Notes: a model not told the origin generated them from the letters alone. A stretch of 64,000 nt of DNA from Streptomyces achromogenes (GCF_030816715.1 NZ_JAUSYH010000001.1:5146001-5210000); one strand, 5' to 3'. Numbered from the stretch's first letter, positions 1 to 8,578 are shown. Made by a program: numbers and translations.

Positions 1-704
1 GCGAGGGCGCGGGCCAGTTGTGCCCGCTGGCGCTGCCCTCCGGAGACGCGGTGCGGCAACTGCCGTGCGCGGTCGGCGAGTCCGACCCGTTCGAGCCAGT
101 CGGCGGCCTTCCTCCTGCGTTCCGCGCGCCGAAGGCCCTGGATGGCGAGGGGCAGTTCGACGTTGGCCAGCAGGGTGCGCCAAGGCAGCAGGGCGTCCTC
201 CTGGAAGACCAGTGCGCGGTCCGCCGCGGGTCCGCCGATCGGCAGGCCGTCCTGCTCGACTGCGCCGCCCAGCTGGGGCAGCAGCCCGGCGAACGTGCGC
301 AGCAGTGTCGACTTGCCGCAGCCCGAAGGGCCTACGACGGTGAGGATCTCGCCCGGTGAGACGTCCAGGTCCACGTCGGCGAGGGCGGCGGCGTCGGGGC
401 GGCCCAGAGCGGCCGCGCGGAGGGTGAGCCGGGTGCCTCGTGCGGGCGAGCCCGTTGCGGTGGCGGCCGCCTGCTTGTCGTCTGCCTGGGCGCCGTCCGT
501 TCGGGTGCCGCCCGTTGCCGTTGCGGTGGCTTCCGCGACGGTTGCTTTCGTACCGGTGGGTTCCGCGTCGGAGACCGAGACGTCGGAGACCGTGACGTCG
601 GGGGCCGTGGCGTCGGAGGGCGTGGTGTCGGAGGTCCGCGTGCCGGCAGCGGCCGTCCCGGTCGGGGGGCCCGTGGTCTCGCGGGTGTCAGACGAGGTGC
701 TCAT
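1..704 (-). CDS. ABC transporter ATP-binding protein, nitrate/sulfonate/taurine type (partial)
   Basis: Energises import of an anionic substrate by the permease and binding protein encoded just upstream. About 234 residues are visible and the C-terminus lies beyond the window edge. The first ~90 residues are an unusual Thr/Ala/Ser/Asp-rich, low-complexity extension. The NBD follows, with Walker A GPSGCGKST near residue 125 and a Q-loop VFQEDALLPW near 170, the wording typical of SsuB/TauB/NrtD ATPases. The Walker B and signature motif are not visible. The ATG at 704 overlaps the permease stop by 17 bp, so the genes are translationally coupled. A start further inside is possible because the extension is atypical. 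Confidence 0.88.
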   Translation of the reverse strand, partial: MSTSSDTRETTGPPTGTAAAGTRTSDTTPSDATAPDVTVSDVSVSDAEPTGTKATVAEATATATGGTRTDGAQADDKQAAATATGSPARGTRLTLRAAALGRPDAAALADVDLDVSPGEILTVVGPSGCGKSTLLRTFAGLLPQLGGAVEQDGLPIGGPAADRALVFQEDALLPWRTLLANVELPLAIQGLRRAERRRKAADWLERVGLADRARQLPHRVSGGQRQRAQLARAL

Positions 705-1644
705 GGCGCGTCCCCTCGGGTTCGGGTCCGGTGTGGACGGCGTCGTCTGCGGCGTCGCCGGAAGAGGCGGAGCCGGAAGAGGTGGAGGCAGAAGGGACGG
801 CGGCGGAGGAGGCCGAAGCGGACGAGTGCGGTCCCGGCGTGGGCGCCCCGAGGTGCCGCGGACGCGGCCGGCCCGCGGGAACGTACGACGTGCGGGGCAG
901 CCAGCGGGTCAGCCGACGGCCGAGGAGTTCCACGGCCGTCGAGGTGGCCCAGCCGAGCACGCCGATCGTGACCATGCCGACGAAGACGCCCGGGTAGTCG
1001 ACGACCGTGTAGTCCTGCCAGGTGCGGTAGCCGACGCCGTACTGGCCGGAGATCATCTCGGCGGAGATCACGCAGATCCACGACACGCCGATGCCGACCG
1101 AGAGCCCGCCGAAGATGCCGGGCAGCGCACCCGGCAGCACGACCGAGCCCAGGATCCGCCACCGGCCGCCGCCCATGGTGCGCACCGCTTCCTCCCAGCC
1201 GGGGCTCAGCGCGCGGACCGCGTGCCGGGTGGAGACCATGACGGGGAAGAAGGCGGCGGTGAAGGTGATGAAGACGATGCCCTGTTCGTTGGACGGGAAG
1301 AGGAGGATCGAGACGGGCACCAGGGCGATCGCGGGGATGGGCCGCACGACCTCGAGGATCGGCCCGAGCAGGTCCTCGGCCAGCCGCGAGCGCGCCACGA
1401 GCACGCCCGTGGCGACACCCACGACGGCGGCCAGCAGGAAGCCGCTGAGGATGCGGGTGAGACTGTCGGTGAGATCGGTCCAGTAGTCGTCGCCGGCCAT
1501 CCGGTCCGCGAAGGCGCGGGCCACGTCGGCGACCGTCGGGAACTGCGAGAACCGCAGCCACAGGTCGACGTTCAGGCTGGTCAGCAGTTGCCACACACCG
1601 AGGGCGGCGGCCACCGAGGCGACCCGCAGCGCATACCGGGTCAT
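688..1644 (-). CDS. ABC transporter permease (SsuC/TauC family)
   Basis: Inner-membrane subunit of a nitrate/sulfonate/taurine-type importer, 318 aa. About six hydrophobic segments are visible, beginning with a helix after MTRYALRVASVAAALG. The binding-protein-dependent EAA region carries EEAVRTMGGGRWRILGSVVL around residue 165. The C-terminal ~60 residues (Pro/Ser/Ala rich) are longer than usual for the family. The ATG at 1644 overlaps the stop of the binding-protein gene (ATGA), which fixes the start and shows an operon. The substrate cannot be told from sequence; sulfonate, taurine or a related organosulfur compound is the best guess from family. Confidence 0.9.
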   Translation of the reverse strand: MTRYALRVASVAAALGVWQLLTSLNVDLWLRFSQFPTVADVARAFADRMAGDDYWTDLTDSLTRILSGFLLAAVVGVATGVLVARSRLAEDLLGPILEVVRPIPAIALVPVSILLFPSNEQGIVFITFTAAFFPVMVSTRHAVRALSPGWEEAVRTMGGGRWRILGSVVLPGALPGIFGGLSVGIGVSWICVISAEMISGQYGVGYRTWQDYTVVDYPGVFVGMVTIGVLGWATSTAVELLGRRLTRWLPRTSYVPAGRPRPRHLGAPTPGPHSSASASSAAVPSASTSSGSASSGDAADDAVHTGPEPEGTRHEHLV

Positions 1645-2984
1645 GACGCCCGCCCCAGGGCGTCGGCGTACGTGACGACGCGTGCGCCGCCGTGCGCGGC
1701 GACGTAGACCTGCGCGGTGTCCGGGGTGACGAAGGGCAGGAGGGTCGTGCCGTCGGCCACCCAGACCGCCTTGTCGGCGAACCACAGGGTGCCGGTGGTG
1801 GCGTCGGGGACGTAGGCGGCGCGGACCTCGTCCTTGTGGCCGGCGACGTAGTTCAGCAGCTCGGCGGGCGTCTTGAAGGCGAGGGTCTTCGTGGCGTCGC
1901 CCTTCGGCCAGACCTCGCTCGCCGCCGGCGGGGGAGCGGCGGCGAGCTGCCGGGCGTACGACGAGCCGAGCGCCTTCCTGACGTACTGGTCGTCGACGAA
2001 CGAGTCCACGTCGACGTCGCCGGTGAGCTTCGCCTCCTTGAGGATCGACACGTCCTTCTTGAGGGCGGAGACCAGCTGCGGCTTGACGGCCGGGTCGAAG
2101 GTGGAGATGCCGTGGGCGCCGTTGTAGAGGTAGACGACCTCGGCGGGCAGCTTGGTGGCCTTGGCGACACTCTCGGCGGCGGCCACGGGGTGGTCGTTCA
2201 GATAGGCGGTGGCCTCGGACTGCGCCTTCAGGAACGCCTCCAGCACCGCGGGGCGCTCCTTGGCGAACTTCTCGCGGACGGTGACGCCGTGGAACGTGGC
2301 CAGGTTCAGCTGGGCGCCGTCGTAGAGGGCCTTGGCCTTGCCCTGGTAGGTGAGCAGGCCGGGCCAGGCGACGAACTGCGAGAGGGCGTCGGCGCTGCCC
2401 GCGGAGAGCGCCGAAGCGCCCACGGCCGGCTGCTGGTTGAGCTTCTCGATGCCCTTGTCCGGGTCGATGCCGGCCCGTTGCAGGGCGCGCACGAGGGTGC
2501 CGTCGGCGGCGGAGCCCACGCTGGTGGAGACCTTCTTGCCCTTGAGGTCCTGGAGCGAGGCGAGCTGGGAGTCGGGCGCGGTGACGATGGTGTTGAGGCC
2601 GCCGCGGAGGTTGTATCCGGTGATCGACACCAGGTGTGTGGGCTGGTTCAGCTGCTTGCCGCGGGCCGCGTTGATGAGGAGCGGGAAGTCGCCCATCGAG
2701 CCGATGTCGATCTTCCCGGCGGTCATCTGCGCGGTGATGGGGGCGCCGGTGGCGTAGTCCTGCCACTCCACTTTGTAGGTCTTGCCGTCGCCGAGCGCGT
2801 TCAGTTCCTTCTCGAAATAGCCGAGGGAGCGCAGGAGGGTGCCCGCGGTGACCGTGTTGATGGTCTTGGACTGGTAGCCGACGGTGACGGTGACCGCGGA
2901 GCCGCTGCCGGCCTCGGCGCTGCCGCACCCGGCGAGCGGGAACAGCAGGAGGGCGGCGGTCGCGACGGCTGCTTTGGGCTTCAT
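1641..2984 (-). CDS. ABC transporter substrate-binding lipoprotein (SsuA/NMT1-like)
   Basis: Extracytoplasmic binding protein of the importer, 447 aa. The N-terminus is a lipoprotein signal peptide with lipobox LAGC at about residues 17-20, so it is predicted to be membrane-anchored. The fold signature is that of SsuA/TauA/NMT1-THI5 binding proteins (GYQSKTINTVTAG near the start, then an IDIGSMGDFPLLINAARG segment). At ~420 mature residues it is longer than typical SsuA (~300), with an extra C-terminal region. It sits 17 bp downstream of the ferredoxin gene and overlaps the permease by ATGA. A GntR regulator upstream probably controls the unit. Confidence 0.9.
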   Translation of the reverse strand: MKPKAAVATAALLLFPLAGCGSAEAGSGSAVTVTVGYQSKTINTVTAGTLLRSLGYFEKELNALGDGKTYKVEWQDYATGAPITAQMTAGKIDIGSMGDFPLLINAARGKQLNQPTHLVSITGYNLRGGLNTIVTAPDSQLASLQDLKGKKVSTSVGSAADGTLVRALQRAGIDPDKGIEKLNQQPAVGASALSAGSADALSQFVAWPGLLTYQGKAKALYDGAQLNLATFHGVTVREKFAKERPAVLEAFLKAQSEATAYLNDHPVAAAESVAKATKLPAEVVYLYNGAHGISTFDPAVKPQLVSALKKDVSILKEAKLTGDVDVDSFVDDQYVRKALGSSYARQLAAAPPPAASEVWPKGDATKTLAFKTPAELLNYVAGHKDEVRAAYVPDATTGTLWFADKAVWVADGTTLLPFVTPDTAQVYVAAHGGARVVTYADALGRAS

Positions 2985-3000
2985 GGGAGATGCGGGCCTT

Positions 3001-3228
3001 TCACCGGAGCAGGTAGGGCATGTTGACCGTGACGGCTCCGGTGGGGCAGCGGGCCGCGCAGGGGCCGCAGTACCAGCACTCGTCGACGTGCATGTAGGCC
3101 TTGCCGTTGCTCTCGTCGATGGCGAGGGAGTCCAGCGGGCACATGTCCACGCAGAGGGTGCAGCCGTCGATGCACTTCGACTCGTCGATGGTCACGGGCA
3201 CGTCGGCCCGCTGGGGTGCCAGGGTCAT
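3001..3228 (-). CDS. 2[4Fe-4S] ferredoxin
   Basis: Small electron carrier, 75 aa. It has two cysteine motifs: CIDGCTLCVDMCP (Cx3Cx2Cx3CP, one residue more than usual between the first two Cys) and CWYCGPCAARCP (Cx2Cx2Cx3CP). This arrangement resembles the beta subunit of APS-reductase-type or fumarate-reductase-like ferredoxins. It is the first gene of the ABC importer operon, so it probably serves oxidation or reduction of the imported substrate. No flavoprotein partner is visible next to it, and its partner may be encoded elsewhere or beyond the left edge. Confidence 0.9.
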   Translation of the reverse strand: MTLAPQRADVPVTIDESKCIDGCTLCVDMCPLDSLAIDESNGKAYMHVDECWYCGPCAARCPTGAVTVNMPYLLR

Positions 3229-3366
3229 GGCTGTCTCCGAAAAAGGTCCCGAGAAATTCTGAGAAATCCCGTGCGGCGGCGAACCGATGGGGCCTCGCCG
3301 AACGATGAAGGGGTGAGAGCGGGAAGCAGGGCGGACGGCTGGCGGAGGGCGGCGGGAGATGGAAGG

Positions 3367-4167
3367 TCACAGCGAGCGGTGCAGGCGGCCGCTCATCGAG
3401 ATGCGGTCGCCGCGGAAGCGGATGAACTCCAGGTCCACCGGGCGTCCGTCGGCGAGGTGGGTGAGGCGTTCGAGCATCAGGACGGCCGACCCGCGCGGCG
3501 CCTCCAGTACGGCGGCGGAGTGGGCGTCCGCGTTCACCGCCTCCAGGGTGATCTCGGCGTGGCCGAGGCACTGCCCGGTGAGGGCCTCGAGGAGACGGAA
3601 GACGTCGGTGTTCTCCAGATCGGCGCCCAGCAGATCGACGCCGATGTCGAGCGGGACGTAGGTGAGGTCGAGAGAGAGGGGGACGCCGCCCAGGCGGCGC
3701 AGGCGTTCGATGTAGAGGACATCGGCGCCGGGCGGGACACGGAGGCGGTCGGCCACCGGTGCGGGTGCGGCGACGGGGCCCATCGTGCGGACCTCGTTCG
3801 TGACGTGGCCGTGTTCGTGCAGGGTCTCCGCGAGCCCCATCAGACGGTCCAGCCCATGGGGGTACTTCTGTGCCACGACGATCGTGCCGACACCGGGCAG
3901 GCGTTCCACCAGACCTTCGGCCCGCAGCAGGTCGAGGGCCTCGCGGACGGTGTTGCGGGAGGCGCGGTAGTCGGCGGCGAGGGTCGCCTCGTGGGGGAGC
4001 GCGCCGGCCGGGAAATCGCCGGTGAGCAGTTGGCGACGGAGGAGGTCGGCGAGCTGACGTGCCTGGTCCGCGCGCAGCCGACGTCGCGCACGGTGGGCGG
4101 CGACGGTGGTCGCGCCCTGGCCGACGTGGTCTCGGATGCGGTCGGTGGCTGGCATGTTTTGAACCAT
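3367..4167 (-). CDS. GntR-family regulator with UTRA effector domain
   Basis: Transcription factor of 266 aa. The N-terminal winged helix includes LPHEATLAADYRASRNTVRE (about residues 57-76) and LLRAEGLVERLPGVGTIV. The C-terminal half is a UTRA ligand domain (IERLRRLGGVPLSLDLTYVP near 150). It lies 138 bp upstream of the ferredoxin gene on the same strand and probably regulates the importer operon and itself. The effector is unknown. An alternative ATG 12 bp further in (MPATDRIRDHV) would serve equally well. Confidence 0.9.
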   Translation of the reverse strand: MVQNMPATDRIRDHVGQGATTVAAHRARRRLRADQARQLADLLRRQLLTGDFPAGALPHEATLAADYRASRNTVREALDLLRAEGLVERLPGVGTIVVAQKYPHGLDRLMGLAETLHEHGHVTNEVRTMGPVAAPAPVADRLRVPPGADVLYIERLRRLGGVPLSLDLTYVPLDIGVDLLGADLENTDVFRLLEALTGQCLGHAEITLEAVNADAHSAAVLEAPRGSAVLMLERLTHLADGRPVDLEFIRFRGDRISMSGRLHRSL

Positions 4168-4190
4168 ACCGACCTACTAGGAAAACAAGT

Positions 4191-4221
4191 GTTGCCGGAA
4201 TGTTGCGCCATCTGCGGCAAC
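4191..4221. promoter_or_regulatory. Inverted repeat upstream of the GntR gene
   Basis: Perfect 7-bp arms GTTGCCG (4191-4197) and CGGCAAC (4215-4221) lie 24-54 bp upstream of the GntR start codon. A shorter internal GTTGC...GCAAC pair shares the right arm. Position suits an autoregulatory operator. Function is inferred only. Confidence 0.3.
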
Positions 4222-4297
4222 GTCAGACATGGGCTTGACCTGGGGAAACGGGTGTCCGTCGAGGGAGATCCGCCAGTTCGGGGCGAGATCCGCGAGT

Positions 4298-5236
4298 TCA
4301 GGACAGCGCGGTCAGTCCCGGGGCGAAGGTGATCAGCAGCGGCAGCAGCGGGATCAGCGTGGCCACGGTCGTCGTCAGCGCCCGGTGTCTGCGCAGCAGG
4401 CGCGGGGGCGGCTCGAGGAGGCGGTCGACGCGCTCGCCCAGGAGGCGGTGACTCGAGGCGCAGGACAGGACGCCGCGGTGCTGGTTCAGCTCGATCAGGG
4501 CCAGCGCCGTGGTCAGGTGCCCGCAGCGGCGTGACGCCGTGTCGTCGGCGGCGAGTTCGACCAGGCGGTGTGTCTGGTCGCAGAAGTGCGAGAAGAGCGG
4601 AATGCGGGGGAAGCCGGTGGCAAGGGCGGTGGACAGGTGGAGCAGCCAGTCGTGGTGGGCGCGGGCATGGCCGCGCTCATGGGTGAGGACGGCGTCCAGC
4701 TGGTGGGGGGTGAGGCGGTGCAGGGCGCCGGTGGTCACGATCAACTGGGGTGGGTTGCCGGGCATCCACCAGGCGTCCGGGTACTCGTCCTCCAGCACGA
4801 GCAATGGGCCCCGGGCTGGCGGCAGGCCCGCAGGCAGGTCGGGGGCGCGTTCGTGCAGGTGGGCCCGTGCCCGGTCACGGCGTCGGCGCGCCTCGACGAG
4901 TTCGCGGGCGAGCATGGCGGTGGTCCAGGCGGCCCCGCAGGCCAGCAGCAGGGTCAGGGCCGTCGCCCACAGCGGGGCGGCGGAGAGGTCGTACGCCGCC
5001 GTGACCGCCGCCGGGGCGGGCGCGAAGACCCGCGAGCGGACGGTGTGGAAGACGGCCGCGGCACCCAGCACCAGGGCGGTCAGGCAGCACAGCAGGACGG
5101 TGGCGACCAGGCACTGCCACACCCACAGCCCCACCACCGGTTCCCGCTCGGGCCAGGCGGAGCGGGTCAGCGCACGCGGGGCCGGCACCGCGGCGGCCAG
5201 GCCGACGATGCTCAGCAGGAGCAGGCAGACGGTCAT
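4298..5236 (-). CDS. M56-family membrane metallopeptidase (BlaR1/MecR1 protease-domain type)
   Basis: Zinc protease of 312 aa embedded in the membrane. Several hydrophobic segments are visible (residues 1-20, 40-65, 85-115 and the C-terminus). The catalytic motif THERGHARAHHDW (HExxH variant HERGH) sits near residue 185. There is no penicillin-binding sensor domain, so it is the short form common in Streptomyces. Such genes normally follow a BlaI-type repressor gene, but none is present in the 340 bp upstream. The start at 5236 is chosen because the hydrophobic N-terminus MTVCLLLLSIVGLAAA begins there. A longer reading to 5311 adds only basic residues. Confidence 0.85.
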   Translation of the reverse strand: MTVCLLLLSIVGLAAAVPAPRALTRSAWPEREPVVGLWVWQCLVATVLLCCLTALVLGAAAVFHTVRSRVFAPAPAAVTAAYDLSAAPLWATALTLLLACGAAWTTAMLARELVEARRRRDRARAHLHERAPDLPAGLPPARGPLLVLEDEYPDAWWMPGNPPQLIVTTGALHRLTPHQLDAVLTHERGHARAHHDWLLHLSTALATGFPRIPLFSHFCDQTHRLVELAADDTASRRCGHLTTALALIELNQHRGVLSCASSHRLLGERVDRLLEPPPRLLRRHRALTTTVATLIPLLPLLITFAPGLTALS

Positions 5237-5576
5237 GCCGGGGGCTCCGGATCCTGGTCGGGAAGAGGGCGCGCGCCACACGGACGCGAAGTGCGTGCCG
5301 GCGGCGCGCACACGTGCGGCCTGCCACGGGCGGCGGGCCCGGTACGAAGACCGCGCCCGCCGCCAGTATGACGGCGGTTACCCCGGGAGTCAGCCCAAGC
5401 CGACGCCCGGATTCGGCCCGATCCACCCTGTCCGGGCGCGGGCTCCGAAGCCGGCCGGCGCACCGGACGCCGTCCCGCACGTCGTCGCCCCGCACGTCGT
5501 CCCGCACGTCGTCGCTCCGTCCGTCATCGAGGTCGAGGTTCGGGGCGAGAGCGTGACCGTGACCGTGAGCGGGACC
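5237..5576. other. Intergenic region with short GCACGTCGTC repeats
   Basis: No convincing gene in 340 bp. It contains three copies of CCGCACGTCGTC (near 5475, 5490 and 5502) and a GTGACC/GTGAGC run next to the end of the fumarylacetoacetase gene. Frames through it are shadow-like and encode Thr/Cys/Gly or Arg/Pro repeats. A BlaI-like repressor, expected beside an M56 protease, is not seen. Confidence 0.5.
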
Positions 5577-6788
5577 TCACCCGGCGACCACCCGGCCACT
5601 GACCTCGCCCAGGCCCACCCGCAGGCCGTCGGGGCCGGGAGCCCACGCCGACAGGGTCACCACATCGCCGTCCTCCAGGAACGCCCTTTTGCCGTCGGGG
5701 AGTTCCAGCGGGTCACGGCCGTTCCAGGTGAGCTCCAGGAGGGAGCCGAGCTGGTCCGGGTTCGGTCCGCTCACGGTGCCCGAGCCGTACAGGTCGCCGG
5801 TGCGCAGGGAGGCCCCGTTGACCGTGAGGTGGGCCAGTTGCTGCGCGGCCGTCCAGTACATGGCGGAGAAGGGCGGCTCGGAGACGACGTGACCGTTGAC
5901 CGCGATGGAGATGCGCAGGTCGTAGCCGGCGGGCTCGGCGTGGGAGTCGTCCAGATAGGGGAGGAGGGGGTGGGTCCGCTGCGGGGGCGTCGTCCGGGCC
6001 TCGTCCAGAGCTTCCAGCGGGGTGATCCACGCCGACACCGACGTGGCGAACGACTTGCCGAGGAACGGGCCGAGGGGCACGTACTCCCAGGCCTGGATGT
6101 CACGGGCGGACCAGTCGTTGAGCAGGCACAGCCCGAAGACGTGTTCACGGTAGTCGGCCAGCGCGACCGGACTGCCCTGCTTCGACGGCACACCGACCAC
6201 GAAGCCGACCTCGGCCTCGATGTCGAGCCGCACCGACGGGCCGAAGACGGGGGCGGGGTCGGAGGGCGCCTTGCGCTGGCCCGAGGGACGCACCACGTCC
6301 GTTCCGGAGACCACGACCGTGCCGGCGCGCCCGTGGTAACCGATCGGCAGGTGCTTCCAGTTGGCGAGGAGCGTGTCGTCGGCGTCCGGGCGGAAGATCG
6401 CGCCGGCGTTCCGCGCGTGGTGCTCGGAGGAGTAGAAGTCGACGTAGTCGGCGACCTCGAAGGGGAGATGCAGGGACACCGCGGACAGGGGATGCAGGAG
6501 CGGTTCGACGGTGGGGCGGTGAGCGGGGTCGGTGAGCCACTCCGTGAGCAGGCGCCGCACCTGCGACCAGACGGCACGGCCCGCCGCGAGCAGCGGGTTC
6601 AGAGTCGGCACCGACAGCAGCTCCGCGTGGGGCGAGCCGAGCGCGCGGGCTGCCGCGCCCGCGTCCAGCACGTGGTCGCCGAACCGGACACCGATGGTCC
6701 GACCGATGGAGCCCGAGAGGGAGAACACGCCGTACGGGAGGTTGTGCGGGCCGAAGGGATCGCCCTCGGGAAGGTCGAAGGGGGGCAT
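5577..6788 (-). CDS. fahA: Fumarylacetoacetase
   Basis: Last step of tyrosine/homogentisate catabolism: hydrolysis of fumarylacetoacetate to fumarate and acetoacetate. 403 aa, full family length. The N-terminus MPPFDLPEGDPFGPHNLPYG matches the family, as do the metal- and substrate-site segments YVDFYSSEHHA (~residues 121-131), DIEAEVGFVVG and LLNDWSARDIQAWE. The ATG at 6788 is preceded by a good ribosome site (GGAAAGAGAGG). Longer readings run into tandem-repeat DNA and are rejected. It is a single-gene unit; no homogentisate dioxygenase lies beside it. Confidence 0.95.
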   Translation of the reverse strand: MPPFDLPEGDPFGPHNLPYGVFSLSGSIGRTIGVRFGDHVLDAGAAARALGSPHAELLSVPTLNPLLAAGRAVWSQVRRLLTEWLTDPAHRPTVEPLLHPLSAVSLHLPFEVADYVDFYSSEHHARNAGAIFRPDADDTLLANWKHLPIGYHGRAGTVVVSGTDVVRPSGQRKAPSDPAPVFGPSVRLDIEAEVGFVVGVPSKQGSPVALADYREHVFGLCLLNDWSARDIQAWEYVPLGPFLGKSFATSVSAWITPLEALDEARTTPPQRTHPLLPYLDDSHAEPAGYDLRISIAVNGHVVSEPPFSAMYWTAAQQLAHLTVNGASLRTGDLYGSGTVSGPNPDQLGSLLELTWNGRDPLELPDGKRAFLEDGDVVTLSAWAPGPDGLRVGLGEVSGRVVAG

Positions 6789-7241
6789 CGGGTACTGCCT
6801 CTCTTTCCTGCACTCTCTGATACTCGCCATGTCGTGGTCACCGGACACCGGGCGGATGTCGCGCGGGTGCGGCGAGCCGGGCCACACGTTACGGCTGACC
6901 TGGCGAAAACGACATGGGGGACGGGCCGGCGGGGCGTTTCGGCCCGCGGCGCCCGACGTCCGGCCGTCCGTCCCCGGGCGGTTCACGGTCCGGCCCATGA
7001 TCTCGAACCGGTGCGTGATCTCGAACCTGCCTGTGATCTCGAACCGGTGCGTGATCTCGAACCGGTGCGGAGGCATTTGACCGCCCGCTCCCCGGCGATG
7101 CGTCAGAAAACCGCTTCATTGAGCCAGTCCCGGGACGCGTCAAGACCAGTCACGCAAGGAGAGTTGGCAGAACAGGGCAGGACCTGGACGTCGTTCGCTT
7201 CCCGTCGAACCCGGGGGGTGCGGGATCCGTATTCTCTGATC
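6789..7241. other. Intergenic region between divergent fahA and HAD genes
   Basis: About 450 bp carrying divergent promoters. Apart from the 18-bp repeat block at 6999-7070 no gene is seen. Confidence 0.5.
6999..7070. repeat. Four tandem copies of an 18-bp repeat
   Basis: Units start at 6999, 7017, 7035 and 7053. Copies 1 and 3 are identical (GATCTCGAACCGGTGCGT), copy 4 differs in its last base, and copy 2 differs in four bases near its end. They lie about 210 bp upstream of fahA and 170 bp upstream of the HAD gene. They could be an operator array or a neutral minisatellite. Confidence 0.9.
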
Positions 7242-8066
7242 ATGGCCGCACCCACCGCATATGCCGCGCGCACCGCGTACTCCCTGATCGCCACAGACCT
7301 GGACGGAACGCTGCTTCGCGGCGACGACACCTTCTCCGACCGGTCGCTCGACGCGCTCGCGCGGGTGGCCGCCGCCGGCGCACGCCACCTGGTGGTGACG
7401 GGACGGCCCGCGCCCCGGGTGCGACCGCTCCTCGAACGCCTGCACAGCAGGGGACTCGCGGTGTGCGGACAGGGGGCGCAGCTGTACGACGCCGGCGCGG
7501 ACCGCCTGCTGTGGTCGGTCACCCTGGACCGGGAGCTGGCGGAGACCGCGCTCGGCAAGATCGAGGCGGAGGTCGGGCAGCTGTACGCGGCGGTCGACCA
7601 GGACGGCGTCGACGGGCTCACGCTCATCGAACCGGGCTACCGGATGCCCCACCCGACGCTGCCGGCCCTGCGGGTGGGCAGTCGCGACGACCTGTGGTGC
7701 GAGCCGATCAGCAAGGTGCTGCTGCGCCATCCCACCCTGTCCGACGACGAGTTGGCGGCGACGGCCCGCTCGGTGGTGGGCTCGCTCGCGACGGTCACCA
7801 TGTCGGGTCCCGGCACGGTCGAGCTGCAGCCCTGCGGGATCACCAAGGCGACGGGTCTGGCGCTGGCCGCGGAACACCTCGGGCTGCGGCCCGAGGACAC
7901 CGTCGCCTTCGGGGACATGCCCAACGACATCCCGATGTTCGACTGGGCGGCGCGCGGTGTCGCGATGGCCAACGCCCATCCCGAACTCAGGGCGGTGGCC
8001 GACGAGGTGACGACGTCGAACGAGGACGACGGCGTGGCCGTCGTCCTCGAAAGACTCTTTCCGTGA
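7242..8066 (+). CDS. HAD-superfamily phosphatase, Cof/IIB subfamily
   Basis: Cytosolic sugar-phosphate or nucleotide-type phosphatase, 274 aa. It has motif I DLDGTLLRGDD (~residues 19-29), motif II Thr in VVTGRPAPR, motif III Lys in EPISKVLLRHP, and motif IV FGDMPNDIPMFDWA near residue 227. The large IIB cap lies between motifs II and III. Substrate is unknown. No Shine-Dalgarno sequence precedes the ATG. A -10-like TATTCT at 7230-7235 would place the transcript start near the ATG, so translation may be leaderless (inference). Confidence 0.9.
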   Translation: MAAPTAYAARTAYSLIATDLDGTLLRGDDTFSDRSLDALARVAAAGARHLVVTGRPAPRVRPLLERLHSRGLAVCGQGAQLYDAGADRLLWSVTLDRELAETALGKIEAEVGQLYAAVDQDGVDGLTLIEPGYRMPHPTLPALRVGSRDDLWCEPISKVLLRHPTLSDDELAATARSVVGSLATVTMSGPGTVELQPCGITKATGLALAAEHLGLRPEDTVAFGDMPNDIPMFDWAARGVAMANAHPELRAVADEVTTSNEDDGVAVVLERLFP

Positions 8067-8075
8067 GCCCGGGGG

Positions 8076-8559
8076 TCAGTAGGCGCCGAAGACGTTGTCG
8101 ATCGAGCCGTAGCGCGCGGCCGCGTAGTTGCAGGCGGCGGTGATGTTCGCGACCGGGTCGTAGGAGTCCCAGGAGGTGCCCTCGACGTGGTAGGCGCGGA
8201 AGGTCGGGTCGATGACCTGCAGCAGGCCCTTGGACGGGATGCCCGCGGCGGCGTTGGAGTCCCAGAGGTTGATGGCGTAGGGGTTGCCAGAGGACTCGCG
8301 GATGACGTTGCGGTAGATGCCGTTGTACGTCCCCGGGATGCCGTGCTGCGACATGACCTGGAGGGAGGCGCGGATCCAGCCGTCGAGGTTGTCGGAGTAG
8401 CCGAGGCTGCTCGCGGTGGCGACGGTCGGCGTGGTGGCCGCGGAGGCGGTGGTCGCGCCGATGAGCGGGAGCGCCAGTACGGCGAATTCCGGTGCCGGCG
8501 ACGGCGAGCCTGCGGGCGAGGCGGGAGGTGCGGGTGGAGCGCTGAGCGGCAGCGGGCAT
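8076..8559 (-). pseudogene. Transglycosylase SLT-domain protein, frameshifted
   Basis: Secreted lytic-transglycosylase-type muralidase gene with one disruption. From the ATG at 8559 (after a GGAGAGGAAA ribosome site) the frame gives MPAAAQRSTRTSRLARRLAV and GTGI. The reading then needs a one-base shift at the GAATTC at 8484-8489 to continue as AVLALPLIGATTASA (end of the signal peptide), then GYSDNLDGWI and the SLT domain (VIRESSGNPYAINLWDSNAA with the catalytic Glu, then KGLLQVIDPTFRAY), ending ...DNVFGAY. The total would be about 160 aa, normal for small Streptomyces SLT proteins. The shift is a real mutation or a sequencing/assembly error. The SLT domain itself is intact in frame from 8354. 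Confidence 0.85.
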
Positions 8560-8578
8560 GACGAGTTTTCCTCTCCGT

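Noticed and set aside
5237..5576. Search for a BlaI repressor gene or remnants
   Set aside because: No winged-helix sequence in any frame; frames are Cys/Thr/Gly or Arg/Pro repeats.
4509..8066. Plus-strand open frame of 1185 codons
   Set aside because: It runs antisense through the M56 and fumarylacetoacetase genes and reads as Arg/Ala/Gly-rich shadow. Only its last 274 codons, from 7242, are a real HAD gene.
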